This document shows positions 28,793 to 38,187 of a stretch of 64,000 bases of DNA, in pieces. How positions within the stretch are numbered: the stretch's first letter is position 1; each line of letters starts with the position of its first letter. The position numbers and the translations under genes were made by a program. Origin of the DNA: Bacillota bacterium (lineage in GTDB: Bacteria > Bacillota > Clostridia > Acetivibrionales > DSM-1351). The notes beneath the pieces were generated by a model. It searched no databases. It worked only from the letters and a program-made list of their open reading frames with translations, and was not told the DNA's origin. The stretch is taken from assembly GCA_023444055.1 (NCBI GenBank), contig JAEZRV010000095.1, positions 62,001 to 126,000 of the forward strand, given 5' to 3'.

Positions 28793-28809
28793 AGAAAGGA
28801 GGGTATCTT

Positions 28810-29682
28810 ATGGGATACAAGGTTAGTAACAAAATTTTTGATTTTATTGTGATTCTTATAACTGCAATTTCAGCTCTTATATGTTTACTTCCCTTAGTAA
28901 ATGTTTTAGCCACATCATTGAGTTCTACTTCAGCAATCCTGGCATCGAAGGTGTATTTGTTGCCAGTTGAAACTACTTTTGAGTCATATAAAGCAATTTT
29001 TAAAGATGATTCTATGATAAGGTCGCTTATATTTACTGCTTTGATGACGGTTGGGTATACGGTTCTTGGTATGATATTGACTATATGTGCGGCTTATCCA
29101 CTTACAAAAAAAAGATTAAAGGGAAGAAATATCATTTTATTAATGATTATTTTTACAATGTATTTTAGTGGTGGGTTAATACCTGATTACATACTTGCAA
29201 AGAATTTAAATATTTTAGATACTGTGTGGAGCTTAGTTCTGCCTGGAGCCATAAGCGCTTATAACTTGATAGTCTTAAAATCCTTCTTTTCTTCATTACC
29301 TGAAAGTCTTGAAGAATCGGCCATTCTTGATGGCTGTAATGATATAGGTGTTCTTTTCAGAATTGTACTGCCTTTGTCTAAGCCAGTACTTGCAACATTA
29401 AGCCTTTTCTATGCTGTAGGCAAATGGAATAGCTTTATGGATGCATTGTTTTATATAACTGATTCAAAATTATATCCTTTACAATTAAAGCTTTACCAGA
29501 TTATTGTTAATAGCCAAGGAATTGATGCTTCAATAGGTGAGGGGAATATATCGCAGAATGTGCTCCCTGAAAGTCTTGAAGCAGCATGTGTTATATTTGC
29601 TACAGTGCCTATCATTCTGGTGTACCCATGGCTTCAAAAGTATTTTGTTACAGGCATAATGGTTGGTTCTGTAAAAGGATAA
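28810..29682 (+). CDS. ABC sugar importer permease, YtcP type
   Basis: A 290-aa second permease of the CUT1 importer with six TM segments and the EAA motif LEESAILDGCNDIGVLFRIVLP. ATG 28810 follows AGGAGGG by 6 bases. An in-frame start at 28786, which overlaps the upstream gene, would begin before the site. It forms a heterodimer with the LplB-type subunit. Confidence 0.93.
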   Translation: MGYKVSNKIFDFIVILITAISALICLLPLVNVLATSLSSTSAILASKVYLLPVETTFESYKAIFKDDSMIRSLIFTALMTVGYTVLGMILTICAAYPLTKKRLKGRNIILLMIIFTMYFSGGLIPDYILAKNLNILDTVWSLVLPGAISAYNLIVLKSFFSSLPESLEESAILDGCNDIGVLFRIVLPLSKPVLATLSLFYAVGKWNSFMDALFYITDSKLYPLQLKLYQIIVNSQGIDASIGEGNISQNVLPESLEAACVIFATVPIILVYPWLQKYFVTGIMVGSVKG

Positions 29683-29756
29683 AACGAGGTATAAAGTTTT
29701 TGGATAAATGTTTCCAAAGATTTATATAAAATAGAGATTAATGGAGGAGATTTTCG

Positions 29757-31337
29757 ATGAAAAATGCAAAAATCAGAATTGCTAGTTGCGCACTTTTATT
29801 TTCTATCGGACTGTCAACACTAGCTGGTTGCGGTGGTTCAACAGATAAAGGTGCAAGTGGAAGTTCTTCAGAAGCTACTAAAGCTGAGCAGGTAGAGCTT
29901 TCAGTTGAAGTTTTTGATAGAGCGGTACCTGGATATCAAGCGGATAATAATTTCCAAACAAAATGGATTCAAGAAAAGTTTGGAACACCAAACAACATTA
30001 AGATGAAATTTGTTCCTATTCTTAGGACACAGGAAGTTGAAAAGTTGAATGTACTTATGGCTGCTAATCAAGCCCCAGATATTTGTTTTACTTATAATGA
30101 CGGTATAATATATAACTATGTAAAGAGCGATGGAATTGCAGATTTGGGCCCAATATTAGACGAACATGGTAAGAACTTAAAAAAATACCTTGGTGACGAT
30201 TTGTTGAGCTACGGTAAATTTGGTGGTAAACAACTAGCAGTTCCAGCAAAAAGAGTTATAGAAGGATGTTTCAGCGCATACATACGTAAGGACTGGTTAG
30301 ATAAAGTAGGACTATCTGTACCAACGACTACAGACGAGTGGTATACTGCTATGAAAGCTTTTAAAGAGAAAGATCCAGGAGGATTAGGTGAGAAAAATAT
30401 ACCATTTGCTATCTGGGCTGACGCAAATAATATCAACTGGACATCACACATGTTATTAGAGTCTTTTAAAGAAAAAATTACTGAAGAACAGAGAATGACA
30501 TTGCCAAACTGGGTAATTCCAGGTTTCAAAGAAGGTATGAGATACATGAACAAGCTATATAGCGAAGGTATCATAAATCCACAGTTTACTTTGGATAAAG
30601 ATGGAAAGCAGATGGAAAAGGATATGTCACAAGGTAGAGTAGGATTTATCATTAACTCATATGATTTCCCACTAAGAACTACTCCTGGTATATTAACAGA
30701 GTTACAGAAGAATGTTAAAGGCGGAGATTTCGTAGAATGTGACCCATTTACAAACTTTGAAGGAAAACATCCAAAACAGAAATATAATCCAAATGGATTG
30801 TATATTATAGTTCCAAAATCAAGCGAACGTGCTGTTGAAGCTATTAAGTATCTTGAGTGGATGTCTGATCCTGCAGTACTGAAGTTCTTACAAAATGGTG
30901 TAAAGGGTGATCAGTATACTGACGAAAAAGATGGTATTCCACTAAACTTCTTAACAAATGATCAATTAGCTGATGATAAGAAGGCTAACTATGCAGATTT
31001 ATCTATCATTGTAAATGGTAAAGAATTTGGCGACCAAGAAAAGAACATAAAATCAGCTTCTTATGGATACCCTGGATTTGAAGACCGTTTCAAGAAGGCT
31101 TATGATATTTCATTAACAGATGGAAACTATATACCACACTTTGATGCCGTTATTGAATCTCAAGCAAAATATTCAAAAACATTAGCTGATAAAGATGTTG
31201 AAATATTTGTTAAATCAATTACTTGTAAACCAGCAGATTTTGATAAGACATATGATCCACTAGTTGAGGATTATATGAAATCTGGTGGACAAGAAATAGT
31301 AGATGAAAAACTAAAGATTTTGAATGGTAAAAAATAA
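29757..31337 (+). CDS. Extracellular sugar-binding lipoprotein of the ABC importer
   Basis: A 526-aa lipoprotein with lipobox LAGC (Cys25) after a hydrophobic signal, then a Ser/Thr/Lys linker. The body is a family-1 solute-binding fold, of the large kind paired with LplB/YtcP permeases. It captures the oligosaccharide outside the cell. Codon use is rich in preferred codons, which fits high expression. RBS ATGGAGGAGATTTTCG-ATG. Confidence 0.93.
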   Translation: MKNAKIRIASCALLFSIGLSTLAGCGGSTDKGASGSSSEATKAEQVELSVEVFDRAVPGYQADNNFQTKWIQEKFGTPNNIKMKFVPILRTQEVEKLNVLMAANQAPDICFTYNDGIIYNYVKSDGIADLGPILDEHGKNLKKYLGDDLLSYGKFGGKQLAVPAKRVIEGCFSAYIRKDWLDKVGLSVPTTTDEWYTAMKAFKEKDPGGLGEKNIPFAIWADANNINWTSHMLLESFKEKITEEQRMTLPNWVIPGFKEGMRYMNKLYSEGIINPQFTLDKDGKQMEKDMSQGRVGFIINSYDFPLRTTPGILTELQKNVKGGDFVECDPFTNFEGKHPKQKYNPNGLYIIVPKSSERAVEAIKYLEWMSDPAVLKFLQNGVKGDQYTDEKDGIPLNFLTNDQLADDKKANYADLSIIVNGKEFGDQEKNIKSASYGYPGFEDRFKKAYDISLTDGNYIPHFDAVIESQAKYSKTLADKDVEIFVKSITCKPADFDKTYDPLVEDYMKSGGQEIVDEKLKILNGKK

Positions 31338-32153
31338 AATGTTTTTAGATTATGGCACTAGAGTTGTTAAATCGTAGAAAATAAACGAGTGAGCTCATAG
31401 AGCTCGTTTAAAAGGGGCTGCTGCAAAGCTAATAATGAATGACTCCGAAAAGTTGAAGTTTAACTTATGAGGACAGTTCAATTAGTTAGTTTTGGGTAGC
31501 TCCTTTTCACTGCCATAATAGGTGCAAAAGCTTAAAGCAAAGTCCGAAAATAATATTATCCGCTGTTTGTAAATCGTACTACAAAAACATAAAAAATGGC
31601 TTTTTATAATTTAAATGCAAAAGAGTATTATAAACTGGGTTATATGAAAATATTTAATTTAAAACGTGAAATGAAGATTTTGCTTAAAAATATATCTACT
31701 GATTTTAAAAATAACTATATCTGGTCTAAACCCTTGTTATCAATTATAATTAAATATATAGAACTCAAACTTTACAGATAAATCTACCACACCAATAGAT
31801 TTATTACTATGCGAAGTTTGAGTGAAGAATATGTAAAAATAAAGCTATAACATATAACGAGGCAAGAAAATGTCCCACATTTCTATAAGTGGCGGATACC
31901 GCTTCGATTTTTAGGCGGTGAGGATTCTCCTGCCTCGCACTTTTAAAGAAGTATAAGTGCAACTAGGCTTATGACTTCGCCGTTGGCTTGTCATAAACCA
32001 AGTTTTCTTTATTGAACGCCGCTGATGTAATGAAATTTCTCTACAACCGATAAATTTCATTTTGAATCTAGGCGTTATAACGCAGTAACTAAGTATCAAT
32101 CAAAGTAATAATGCGATATTCTAACAATAAAATTTTGGAGATTGATAAGGTTC
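31338..32153. other. Gene-poor region with hairpins and a structured repeat
   Basis: An 816-bp stretch. AAAAGGGGCTGC (about 31410) pairs, with two wobbles, with GTAGCTCCTTTT (about 31495-31506) and may terminate the importer operon; AAACGAG/CTCGTTT lies just before it. A long hairpin ACTCAAACTT (31763-31772) with AAGTTTGAGT (31814-31823) encloses TAAATCTA/TAGATTTA. Then comes the structured repeat at 31852. A 61-codon frame at 31596 has no ribosome site and is not accepted. Confidence 0.5.
31852..32080. repeat. Structured interspersed repeat, copy 2 (long form)
   Basis: A 229-bp copy of the element at 4044, starting ATATAACG and ending CGTTATAA. Left and right thirds align well with the other two copies. 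CGAGGCA pairs with TGCCTCG, and ACCGCTT pairs with AGGCGGT where copy 1 has ACTGCTT, a compensating base change. The extra 70 bp lie between the two halves and form their own hairpin (TTATGAC/GTCATAA). This is how a structured RNA gains a variable arm. Confidence 0.8.
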
Positions 32154-32247
32154 AAAGGATTGAATTAACACAAAAAAGGAGGTGCCGAGTCCATGCCAAT
32201 ACTTTAATAGAGTTTTGTGCCAAATGTGGGGCATGGATATAAATATG
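32154..32247 (+). promoter_or_regulatory. Pseudoknot-type leader before the putative glycosidase gene
   Basis: Perfect GGAGG at 32178-32182. GTCCATGCC (32189-32197) pairs with GGCATGGAT (32230-32238), and exactly 6 nt separate this stem from the start ATG at 32245. AAAGGATT (32154-32161), upstream of GGAGG, pairs with AATACTTT (32198-32205) in the loop of the stem, with one mismatch. This leader has the same shape as those at 53513, 59147 and 62095 but a different sequence in the second helix. Confidence 0.75.
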
Positions 32248-34218
32248 GAGCTTATTTTAACGGCAAGAAGCAAATCTCAGGAAACTACTGACTACCTCTC
32301 ATTGGACAAACAGGGATTGAAAGAAGCTATAGAAATTTTAGGAGGAGATGGAAGTCCGGAAAAACCCTTTGAAGCACAAGTAAGAATTTATAATGCAAAT
32401 ATGTCAAAATGGTGCGGAGTTATTCATATAGAGTTGCCATTTAATAAAATAAATCCACGCTTTTTTTTACCAGCATTTTTATATGGAAGGAACCGTGGAG
32501 AAGCTCCACAGAATGTTCCCTGCGAATTTCCAAGGTTGAGAGATGGCAACCCATCCCGTCCTTCTTCTTCATGGTGGATGATGAGAGGTGACCGTTTGTC
32601 TCATCCGGTCGCATTGGTATATGATTCCGGTAAAATTTTCGGACTTAGTGCCAGCCCATATTTTACATACAGGGATGGAATGAAGAAACAATGGATTCCT
32701 GAATATGAAGACACCTTCTATCAATATGGAGGATACTCCTGCTCGCTGGCAAGGGGTACAATCGGGTATACACTGGGTTATGAAAATGCACCGCTTTTGT
32801 TCGTTACTTCAAGCAATGTGAAAGAAAGAGTGTCTCTTTCAGACAATTGTTTTGAATTGGAATCAGGAGAAGCAGTAGATTTTTCAATGTATTTATATGA
32901 ATACAATGCTAAATCGGAGCTGGGCATAAATGCTGCAATTCAGGATGTTTATTACCGATATCACCAGAAGCCAAGAAAGATTAACGATAGCAAGACAGCG
33001 GTGGCAGATTTATCAAAGGCTGTTTATCAAGATGCTTGGCTACCGGAAGAGCTAAGCTATGCCGGTCAGGTTTTCGAAGATAAGAACGGTGAAGGCTACC
33101 GATACAACAAAATAATATCTTTAAGCTGGACAAACGGCATGTCTGTGGCAACGCCAATGCTTATGGCAGCACTGCGGCTTGAGGATGAGCCGATGCGCCA
33201 ACAGGCGATTTCCTGTATTACAAATATACTTGAGAATTCTTTGAATCCTGCATCAGGTTTACCGTATGATGCATGTAACGATGGGAAATGGTCTGTCAAC
33301 GGCTGGTGGTTCGACATGGTGCCTACACCTGGGCACAGCTCTTACCTTTGCGGGCAAGCTCTTTTTTATATATTGAAAGCTTATGAATATGAAAAGAAGA
33401 TAAAAAACTGCATACATGATGAGTGGATGTTTTATGTAAATAATGTGCTAAAAAAGATTGTGGAGTCAGTAAATTCGGATGGAGAGTATCCATATATACT
33501 ATCTGAAAAAAACGGTATCGGTGTTGAGTATGATTCCTTTAGTGGAGCATGGTGCCTGGCTGCTCTTGCATACTTTAGCTGGCTTACCAATAACAAAACA
33601 CATTTGGACAGCTTGAAGAAGAGTGAAAAGCATTATTACGAAGAATATATCAGTCATATGGAATGCTATGGTGCACCTCTGGATACTAATAAGACAGTAG
33701 ATTCTGAAGGGATACTCGCATACATAAAAGCTGTGAGGTTTATTCATGCCATGACAGGTAACAAGATTTATCTGGAACATATGAAGGATGCAATATGCTA
33801 TGAATTCTCATTTAAGTTCTGTTATAATTCTCCAATAAAAATACCTCCGCTCAGCAAGACTAACTGGTCAAGCAGTGGTGGTAGTGTGACTTCAGTCTCC
33901 AATCCTCATATACATCCGATGTCGAGCAATATTATCGACGAACTGCTGTACTATGTTGAGAATAGTGATGATGTTTATGTAAAGGATCGTTTGGCAGATA
34001 CCGTCGGCTGGAGCTGTCAGAACCACAACACGTTTGACAAAGAATATGATTATGGGAAAAAGGGATGGATGTCAGAACGATTCTGCTATTCAGAGGGACT
34101 TTTAACAGAAACATACAGTGATGGTTCTCCATCTAGTACATGGTTTTGTCTTATGCCTTGGGCAATTGGGTCTATATTGGACGGTCTTGCTGGTGATTAT
34201 TGGGACACTAAAGAGTAA
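32245..34218 (+). CDS. Large protein of unknown family, probably carbohydrate-active
   Basis: A 657-aa protein starting MELILTARSK. It has no signal peptide and no TM segment. The N-terminal 270 residues look beta-rich, with many Trp/Tyr (SSSWWMMRGDRLSHP). The C-terminal 400 look like an alpha/alpha toroid rich in Trp, Tyr and Gly (WWFDMVPTPGHSSYLCGQAL; GWMSERFCYSEGLLTETY), as in six-hairpin glycosidases. I do not recognise the family. I use ATG 32245, set by the leader structure, instead of the GTG at 32182, which is part of the GGAGGTG site. It lies downstream of the sugar importer. Confidence 0.6.
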   Translation: MELILTARSKSQETTDYLSLDKQGLKEAIEILGGDGSPEKPFEAQVRIYNANMSKWCGVIHIELPFNKINPRFFLPAFLYGRNRGEAPQNVPCEFPRLRDGNPSRPSSSWWMMRGDRLSHPVALVYDSGKIFGLSASPYFTYRDGMKKQWIPEYEDTFYQYGGYSCSLARGTIGYTLGYENAPLLFVTSSNVKERVSLSDNCFELESGEAVDFSMYLYEYNAKSELGINAAIQDVYYRYHQKPRKINDSKTAVADLSKAVYQDAWLPEELSYAGQVFEDKNGEGYRYNKIISLSWTNGMSVATPMLMAALRLEDEPMRQQAISCITNILENSLNPASGLPYDACNDGKWSVNGWWFDMVPTPGHSSYLCGQALFYILKAYEYEKKIKNCIHDEWMFYVNNVLKKIVESVNSDGEYPYILSEKNGIGVEYDSFSGAWCLAALAYFSWLTNNKTHLDSLKKSEKHYYEEYISHMECYGAPLDTNKTVDSEGILAYIKAVRFIHAMTGNKIYLEHMKDAICYEFSFKFCYNSPIKIPPLSKTNWSSSGGSVTSVSNPHIHPMSSNIIDELLYYVENSDDVYVKDRLADTVGWSCQNHNTFDKEYDYGKKGWMSERFCYSEGLLTETYSDGSPSSTWFCLMPWAIGSILDGLAGDYWDTKE

Positions 34219-34364
34219 TACTATTTCGTTTTTAAAATATAAGAAACAATATTACAAATTAGTATAAGATTTGTATTAGCTCACCACAAGAAATTAAAAT
34301 AATAGGTTGTATGCGGACCTCAATGAAGCTAGAAGTCCGCATATGACCTTATACACTAATTTGG

Positions 34365-36401
34365 TTAAAATAATATTTCCGATAATCTATCCGCATCTGT
34401 AATAGGCGGCATACATGCAAAATTCCGGCAAACATATGCTGCAGCTTCTGTATTATTGTTATTATAATCAGCAGCGTATGGAACAATGTCAGTTAGCTCT
34501 GGAGTTATTTTTGAGATAGACACTGAAAATGGGTGGTATATCTCATTATAGGTTTTCAACATATATTTACAGTCAGAGCCAACAATGACTACCTCTGAAG
34601 CAATATCTGATGTGGAGTATAAATATCCGCAAAGCATGTAACTATGTCCTATTGGTATTTCTTTTATAACTGAGCTGAAATGTTCTATTATTGATGTAGC
34701 CTCTTTTTCAAACTCAGGTTGTCCAGTAATTCTTGCAATACGTAGCAGATTCATTACTGCCACTGAGTTGCCTGATGGGATAGCTCCATCATAACACTCT
34801 TTAGGCCGAGTTATAAGCTTTTCAGAGTCATGCCCATATAAAAACAAACCAGAAGAATTATTATCTTTAAAGAGTTCCAGCATTTTGTTATTAAAATCTA
34901 AAGCTTTTTTAAGGTAAACAGGGTTATATGTTGCTTCGTATAGTTCGAGCAGTCCCCATACCAAAAAGGCGTAGTCCTCTAAATATGCTGGGATAGCTGC
35001 TTCACCATCCCTATAGCGAGCTAGCAATCTACCATCATTTCTTACAAGCTTTTGGAGTATGAAGTTAGCACATTTCTCAGCAGAAGAAATATATTTCTCT
35101 TCGCCAAGAGTCTTGCCACAATATGCCATTGCGGCCATCATAAGACTATTCCAGGCTGTAAGAACTTTATCATCTTTGTAAGGATGAACTCGCTTTTCTC
35201 TGTAGTCAAAAAGTTTTTTTCGGCAAGCTTCTGAAAATGCTTTGTTTTCCTCTGATAAAGTTCCTGTTGTAATCAGATTGGGAATATTTTTACCTTCAAA
35301 ATTGCCTTTAGCAGAAATATCATATAGCTCACAGTATTTTTTACCATCATTCTCTCCAAGTACATTTTGAATTTCTTGTGCTGTCCACACATAAAACTTG
35401 CCTTCTACGCCTTCTGAATCGGCATCTTCGGCTGAGTAGAAACCACCCTCACTCGATGTCATATCTCGTAAAATGTATTCCAAGATTTGATGAGCTGTTT
35501 CAGAATAACTGTTATTACCTGTGGCAAGGTATGCTTCGGCATATACAATAGCCAACAGCGAATTGTCATATAGCATTTTTTCAAAATGTGGGACAAGCCA
35601 CTTTCTATCAGTTGAGTACCTGCTGAACCCAAACCCAATATGATCATAAATTCCACCATTCTTCATCGAAGCTAAGGTTTTTTCCACCATTTCGAGGGCT
35701 AATGGCTCTTTTTGAGAATACCAGTAGCGAAGCAGAAAAAGCAGATTATGTGGAGTCGGAAACTTAGGAGAATTGCCAAAGCCTCCATATTTTACGTCAA
35801 AACTTTGTTGGAACTGGGTGAAAGCATATTGGATTGTTTCCGACGTTAGGTTTGAAGGTTCATTTTTGTTATCAGCTTTTTGAACTGCTAGAATTTCTTT
35901 TGAAGCCTCTAAAAGTGTATTACGATTATTTTTCCAAATATCATTAATTGTTTTCAGAAGACTCATTAACCCCATTATGTTCATGCTATCATATTTTGGA
36001 AAGTAAGTTCCAGCATAAAAGGGGTGCTTTTCCGGAGTAAGAAATACTGTTAATGGCCAGCCTCCATGCCCCGTTAATAGCTGGCACACAGACATATAAA
36101 TGCTGTCTATATCTGGGCGTTCCTCCCGATCAACCTTTATACATACAAAATCCCTATTTAGTACCAGCGCAACTTCCTCATCTTCAAAGGATTCACGTTC
36201 CATTACGTGACACCAGTGACAAGTAGACATTATACACCACTAAGAATACCCAATAGATAGGAAAATAGGCTTATCTTCTGCAACTGCTCTTGAAAAAGCC
36301 TCAGCACCCCAAGGATACCAATCAACAGGATTATACGCATGTTGTAATAGGTAAGGGGACTTCTCATTAACCAATTTATTGGGCATTTTATTAGTTGTCA
36401 T
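34365..36401 (-). pseudogene. yyaL: YyaL-type thioredoxin-domain protein (DUF255), interrupted by an in-frame stop
   Basis: Read from ATG 36401, this would be a 678-codon member of the YyaL/SPATA20 family: an N-terminal thioredoxin-like domain, then an alpha/alpha toroid. After ...FLSIGYS (codon 53) comes TAG (36242-36240), then WCIM, then STCHWCHVMERESFEDE. The family has GYSTCHWCH without a break. So 18 bp, including a stop, are inserted exactly before the CxxC motif. Translation could restart at ATG 36230 (621 aa), but it has no ribosome site and would lose half the thioredoxin fold. The upstream 5' piece has near copies at 40.8, 42.6 and 45.7 kb. Confidence 0.85.
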
Positions 36402-36488
36402 GGGCATCACCTCCTTGTTTATTAAAATTTATAACACGACTAGTATCTTCATTTTTTAATAAACATATTCTTGTAGTATTGCATTTGA
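36402..36488 (-). promoter_or_regulatory. yyaL leader and upstream region, duplicated at 40.96-41.04 kb
   Basis: The ribosome site AGGAGGTGATGCCC precedes ATG 36401. The 75 bp before it, containing CGTGTTATAAATTTTAATAAAC, are almost identical to 40964-41042. The shared sequence ends at ATTGCATTT in both places. The duplicated block therefore includes the upstream promoter region as well as the first codons. Confidence 0.7.
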
Positions 36489-36603
36489 TGATGCAAAGGA
36501 ACTGCTAAACATGCTACTTTTTTGAACATATATTATACTATTAGAAAGTTTTAAATGTGTCTGAATCTTTGTTTAGAAGAGAATAGGTCAATTTCTCTTA
36601 ATT

Positions 36604-37167
36604 TCACTTATTTAATGACTTATAGGATGCATACTGGTTAAAAATAACCAATTCTTCATTAGTAAAACGATTTAAAGGTATAATCCACAATTCCTTTTTT
36701 GATAGAAACAGTAGAATTGCTTTTTTTGTTTCTTTAATTTTATAGAATTCTTCCCAACTAACTTTTTTACTTGAGATATTATTTATTGCTTCTACTCCTT
36801 CTCTCATAAAAATATAATCGGTTTCTTTTTGTATTTGAATATTTGAGTAATATTTTGACTTAATAGAGAATAGGAAACTAAATCTAATCACTAACAACAC
36901 TAAACCTATAAGTACAAAAAAGAAAATAGTAGGAAGAAAAGCAATATATATTGGAACTTTTGTCAAAGAGCCATTAACCATCATTTTTATATTTCCATTC
37001 TCAATATCACCGACAGATGTTAAAATACCATATAAATCAATAATCAAGATAAAAAAATAAATTGAAGCTATAATAATTGTCCTGCCTATTCTAATACCTT
37101 TTATTGCTGATTTATATTCTTTAAACTCTAACTTAGACTTAATGATTAGTTTATTATCAATATCCAC
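36604..37167 (-). CDS. YcxB-like two-TM membrane protein
   Basis: A 187-aa protein with TM helices near residues 29-50 and 78-102. The C-terminal YcxB-like domain (VSWEEFYKIKETKKAILLFL, then WIIPLNRF) follows. The family has no known function. It is the first gene of the island segment next to yyaL. A weak site precedes the ATG (AAAAGGTGGTGTAAAGGTGG). Confidence 0.7.
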   Translation of the reverse strand: MDIDNKLIIKSKLEFKEYKSAIKGIRIGRTIIIASIYFFILIIDLYGILTSVGDIENGNIKMMVNGSLTKVPIYIAFLPTIFFFVLIGLVLLVIRFSFLFSIKSKYYSNIQIQKETDYIFMREGVEAINNISSKKVSWEEFYKIKETKKAILLFLSKKELWIIPLNRFTNEELVIFNQYASYKSLNK

Positions 37168-37516
37168 CTTTACACCACCTTTTTTGCTATTAAAATTTAG
37201 TTATAGATAACTGTAATTGTACCACTTACTTAATGTGCTATCAAATAAATACTCTCACTGAAATTCTTACCGATAGTCACTACCATTTAACAATTTAACA
37301 CATCTAACACATCTAACACATCTAAACACGTATCAATGTTATTATACGAACGCTTGTTCTGCGTTTTATATAGACAGAAACTATTGCTATTACTGCTTTG
37401 TAGAAAGTGCTAAAATAGCCAAATTGTTGTGACATGCCTTAAATCCTTGATTTTAATGCGTTTTGTCGATGAACTATACGAAACAGTATTCCCATTCTAT
37501 TAATAATTTTACCAGA
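37168..37516. other. Intergenic region with a 9-bp tandem repeat
   Basis: 349 bp without a gene. TAACACATC is repeated three times without change at 37296-37322, and a partial fourth unit follows. A stretch near 37400-37500 contains no open frame on either strand. Confidence 0.6.
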
Positions 37517-37798
37517 CTATTTGTGCAGTAAATTAAAAAGCATACGGCAATCTGAAAATCCCTGTTCGTAGAAAAATTTTTGATGACCTACTAAGTAACT
37601 TCCATGTAAACTGTCAAGCCTGTCAATTAAATCAGAGGATTCAGAGGGTAACGCTTCTCTTATCTGATTGAAAATATCATTGTACAGATAATAGAACTCT
37701 AAATATTCAGCCGAATTACTATATTCGTTACTCAATTCTTCAATCCTATTATCCATACTTGATAAAATAAAACTTTCAAATTTATTGCTACCGCTCAT
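37517..37798 (-). CDS. Small hypothetical protein (clostridial, acidic, helical)
   Basis: A 93-aa soluble protein, mostly helical (MDNRIEELSNEYSNSAEYLE). The end is FFYEQGFSDCRMLFNLL, a tail seen in many small uncharacterised clostridial proteins. The strong site GGAGGGA (37812-37806) is paired with an upstream TCCCTCC, so translation is likely regulated. An 89-nt structured RNA candidate lies about 115 bp upstream. Confidence 0.7.
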   Translation of the reverse strand: MSGSNKFESFILSSMDNRIEELSNEYSNSAEYLEFYYLYNDIFNQIREALPSESSDLIDRLDSLHGSYLVGHQKFFYEQGFSDCRMLFNLLHK

Positions 37799-37804
37799 AT
37801 ATAG

Positions 37805-37832
37805 TTCCCTCCAAAAGTTAAAATGGAGGGAA
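37805..37832 (-). promoter_or_regulatory. Hairpin that sequesters the ribosome-binding site
   Basis: On the minus strand TTCCCTCC (37832-37825) pairs perfectly with GGAGGGAA (37812-37805) over a 12-nt loop. GGAGGG is the Shine-Dalgarno site of the gene starting at 37798. The whole site is masked in the folded state. Confidence 0.7.
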
Positions 37833-37914
37833 AATTAAAAAGTACGCATAAGGTATTAACCCTACACGCACTTGTATTTGCAAAAACAAAATAAACCAAG
37901 TATAATTATAACTG

Positions 37915-38003
37915 GTTGCTGTGGTGGACAATGTCCATACGTGTGGGTGGTAACGCACCTGCATGAGTTTCTAGGTGTTCGAGCACTTAGAAATCACGGC
38001 AAC
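37915..38003. ncRNA. Candidate four-way-junction structured RNA
   Basis: GTTGCTGTG (37915-37923) closes with CACGGCAAC (37995-38003), 9 bp. Inside are three hairpins. TGGAC/GTCCA has a 3-nt loop. CGTGTGGGTG pairs with CACCTGCATG (10 bp, some G-U). TTTCTAGGTG pairs with CACTTAGAAA around TTCGAG (10 bp). More than 65 of 89 nt are paired. G+C is well above the surroundings. It does not fit a tRNA (arm lengths wrong, no CCA-side geometry). The strand is uncertain because G-U pairs slightly favour plus. Confidence 0.55.
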
Positions 38004-38187
38004 TATTTAATTTTCCCTAAAAAGATTATATCATTATGGGATGATTTTGCAATATGTTTATATTTAATAATTATCATTTATTGCTTTTTCTCCTATATTT
38101 TTATTAAAGTTTTTTCAAAATTAATATAAAATATAAATTAATAAATAACACTAAATTATACCGAGATGTGTAATATTTTTAAAATAA

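Noticed and set aside
31596..31781. 61-codon open frame after the sugar importer
   Set aside because: No ribosome site, Lys/Ile-rich composition expected from A+T-rich DNA, no family.
37296..37322. CRISPR-like or regulatory iteron array
   Set aside because: Only three contiguous 9-bp units without spacers; simple tandem duplication explains it.
37915..38003. tRNA or integron attC site
   Set aside because: The arms have wrong lengths for a tRNA and there is no anticodon arm in the proper place. The ends read GTTGC...GCAAC, the reverse of the RYYYAAC...GTTRRRY order of attC.
37872..38129. 85-codon open frame
   Set aside because: No ribosome site; its central part coincides with the folded sequence at 37915-38003, which explains its higher G+C.
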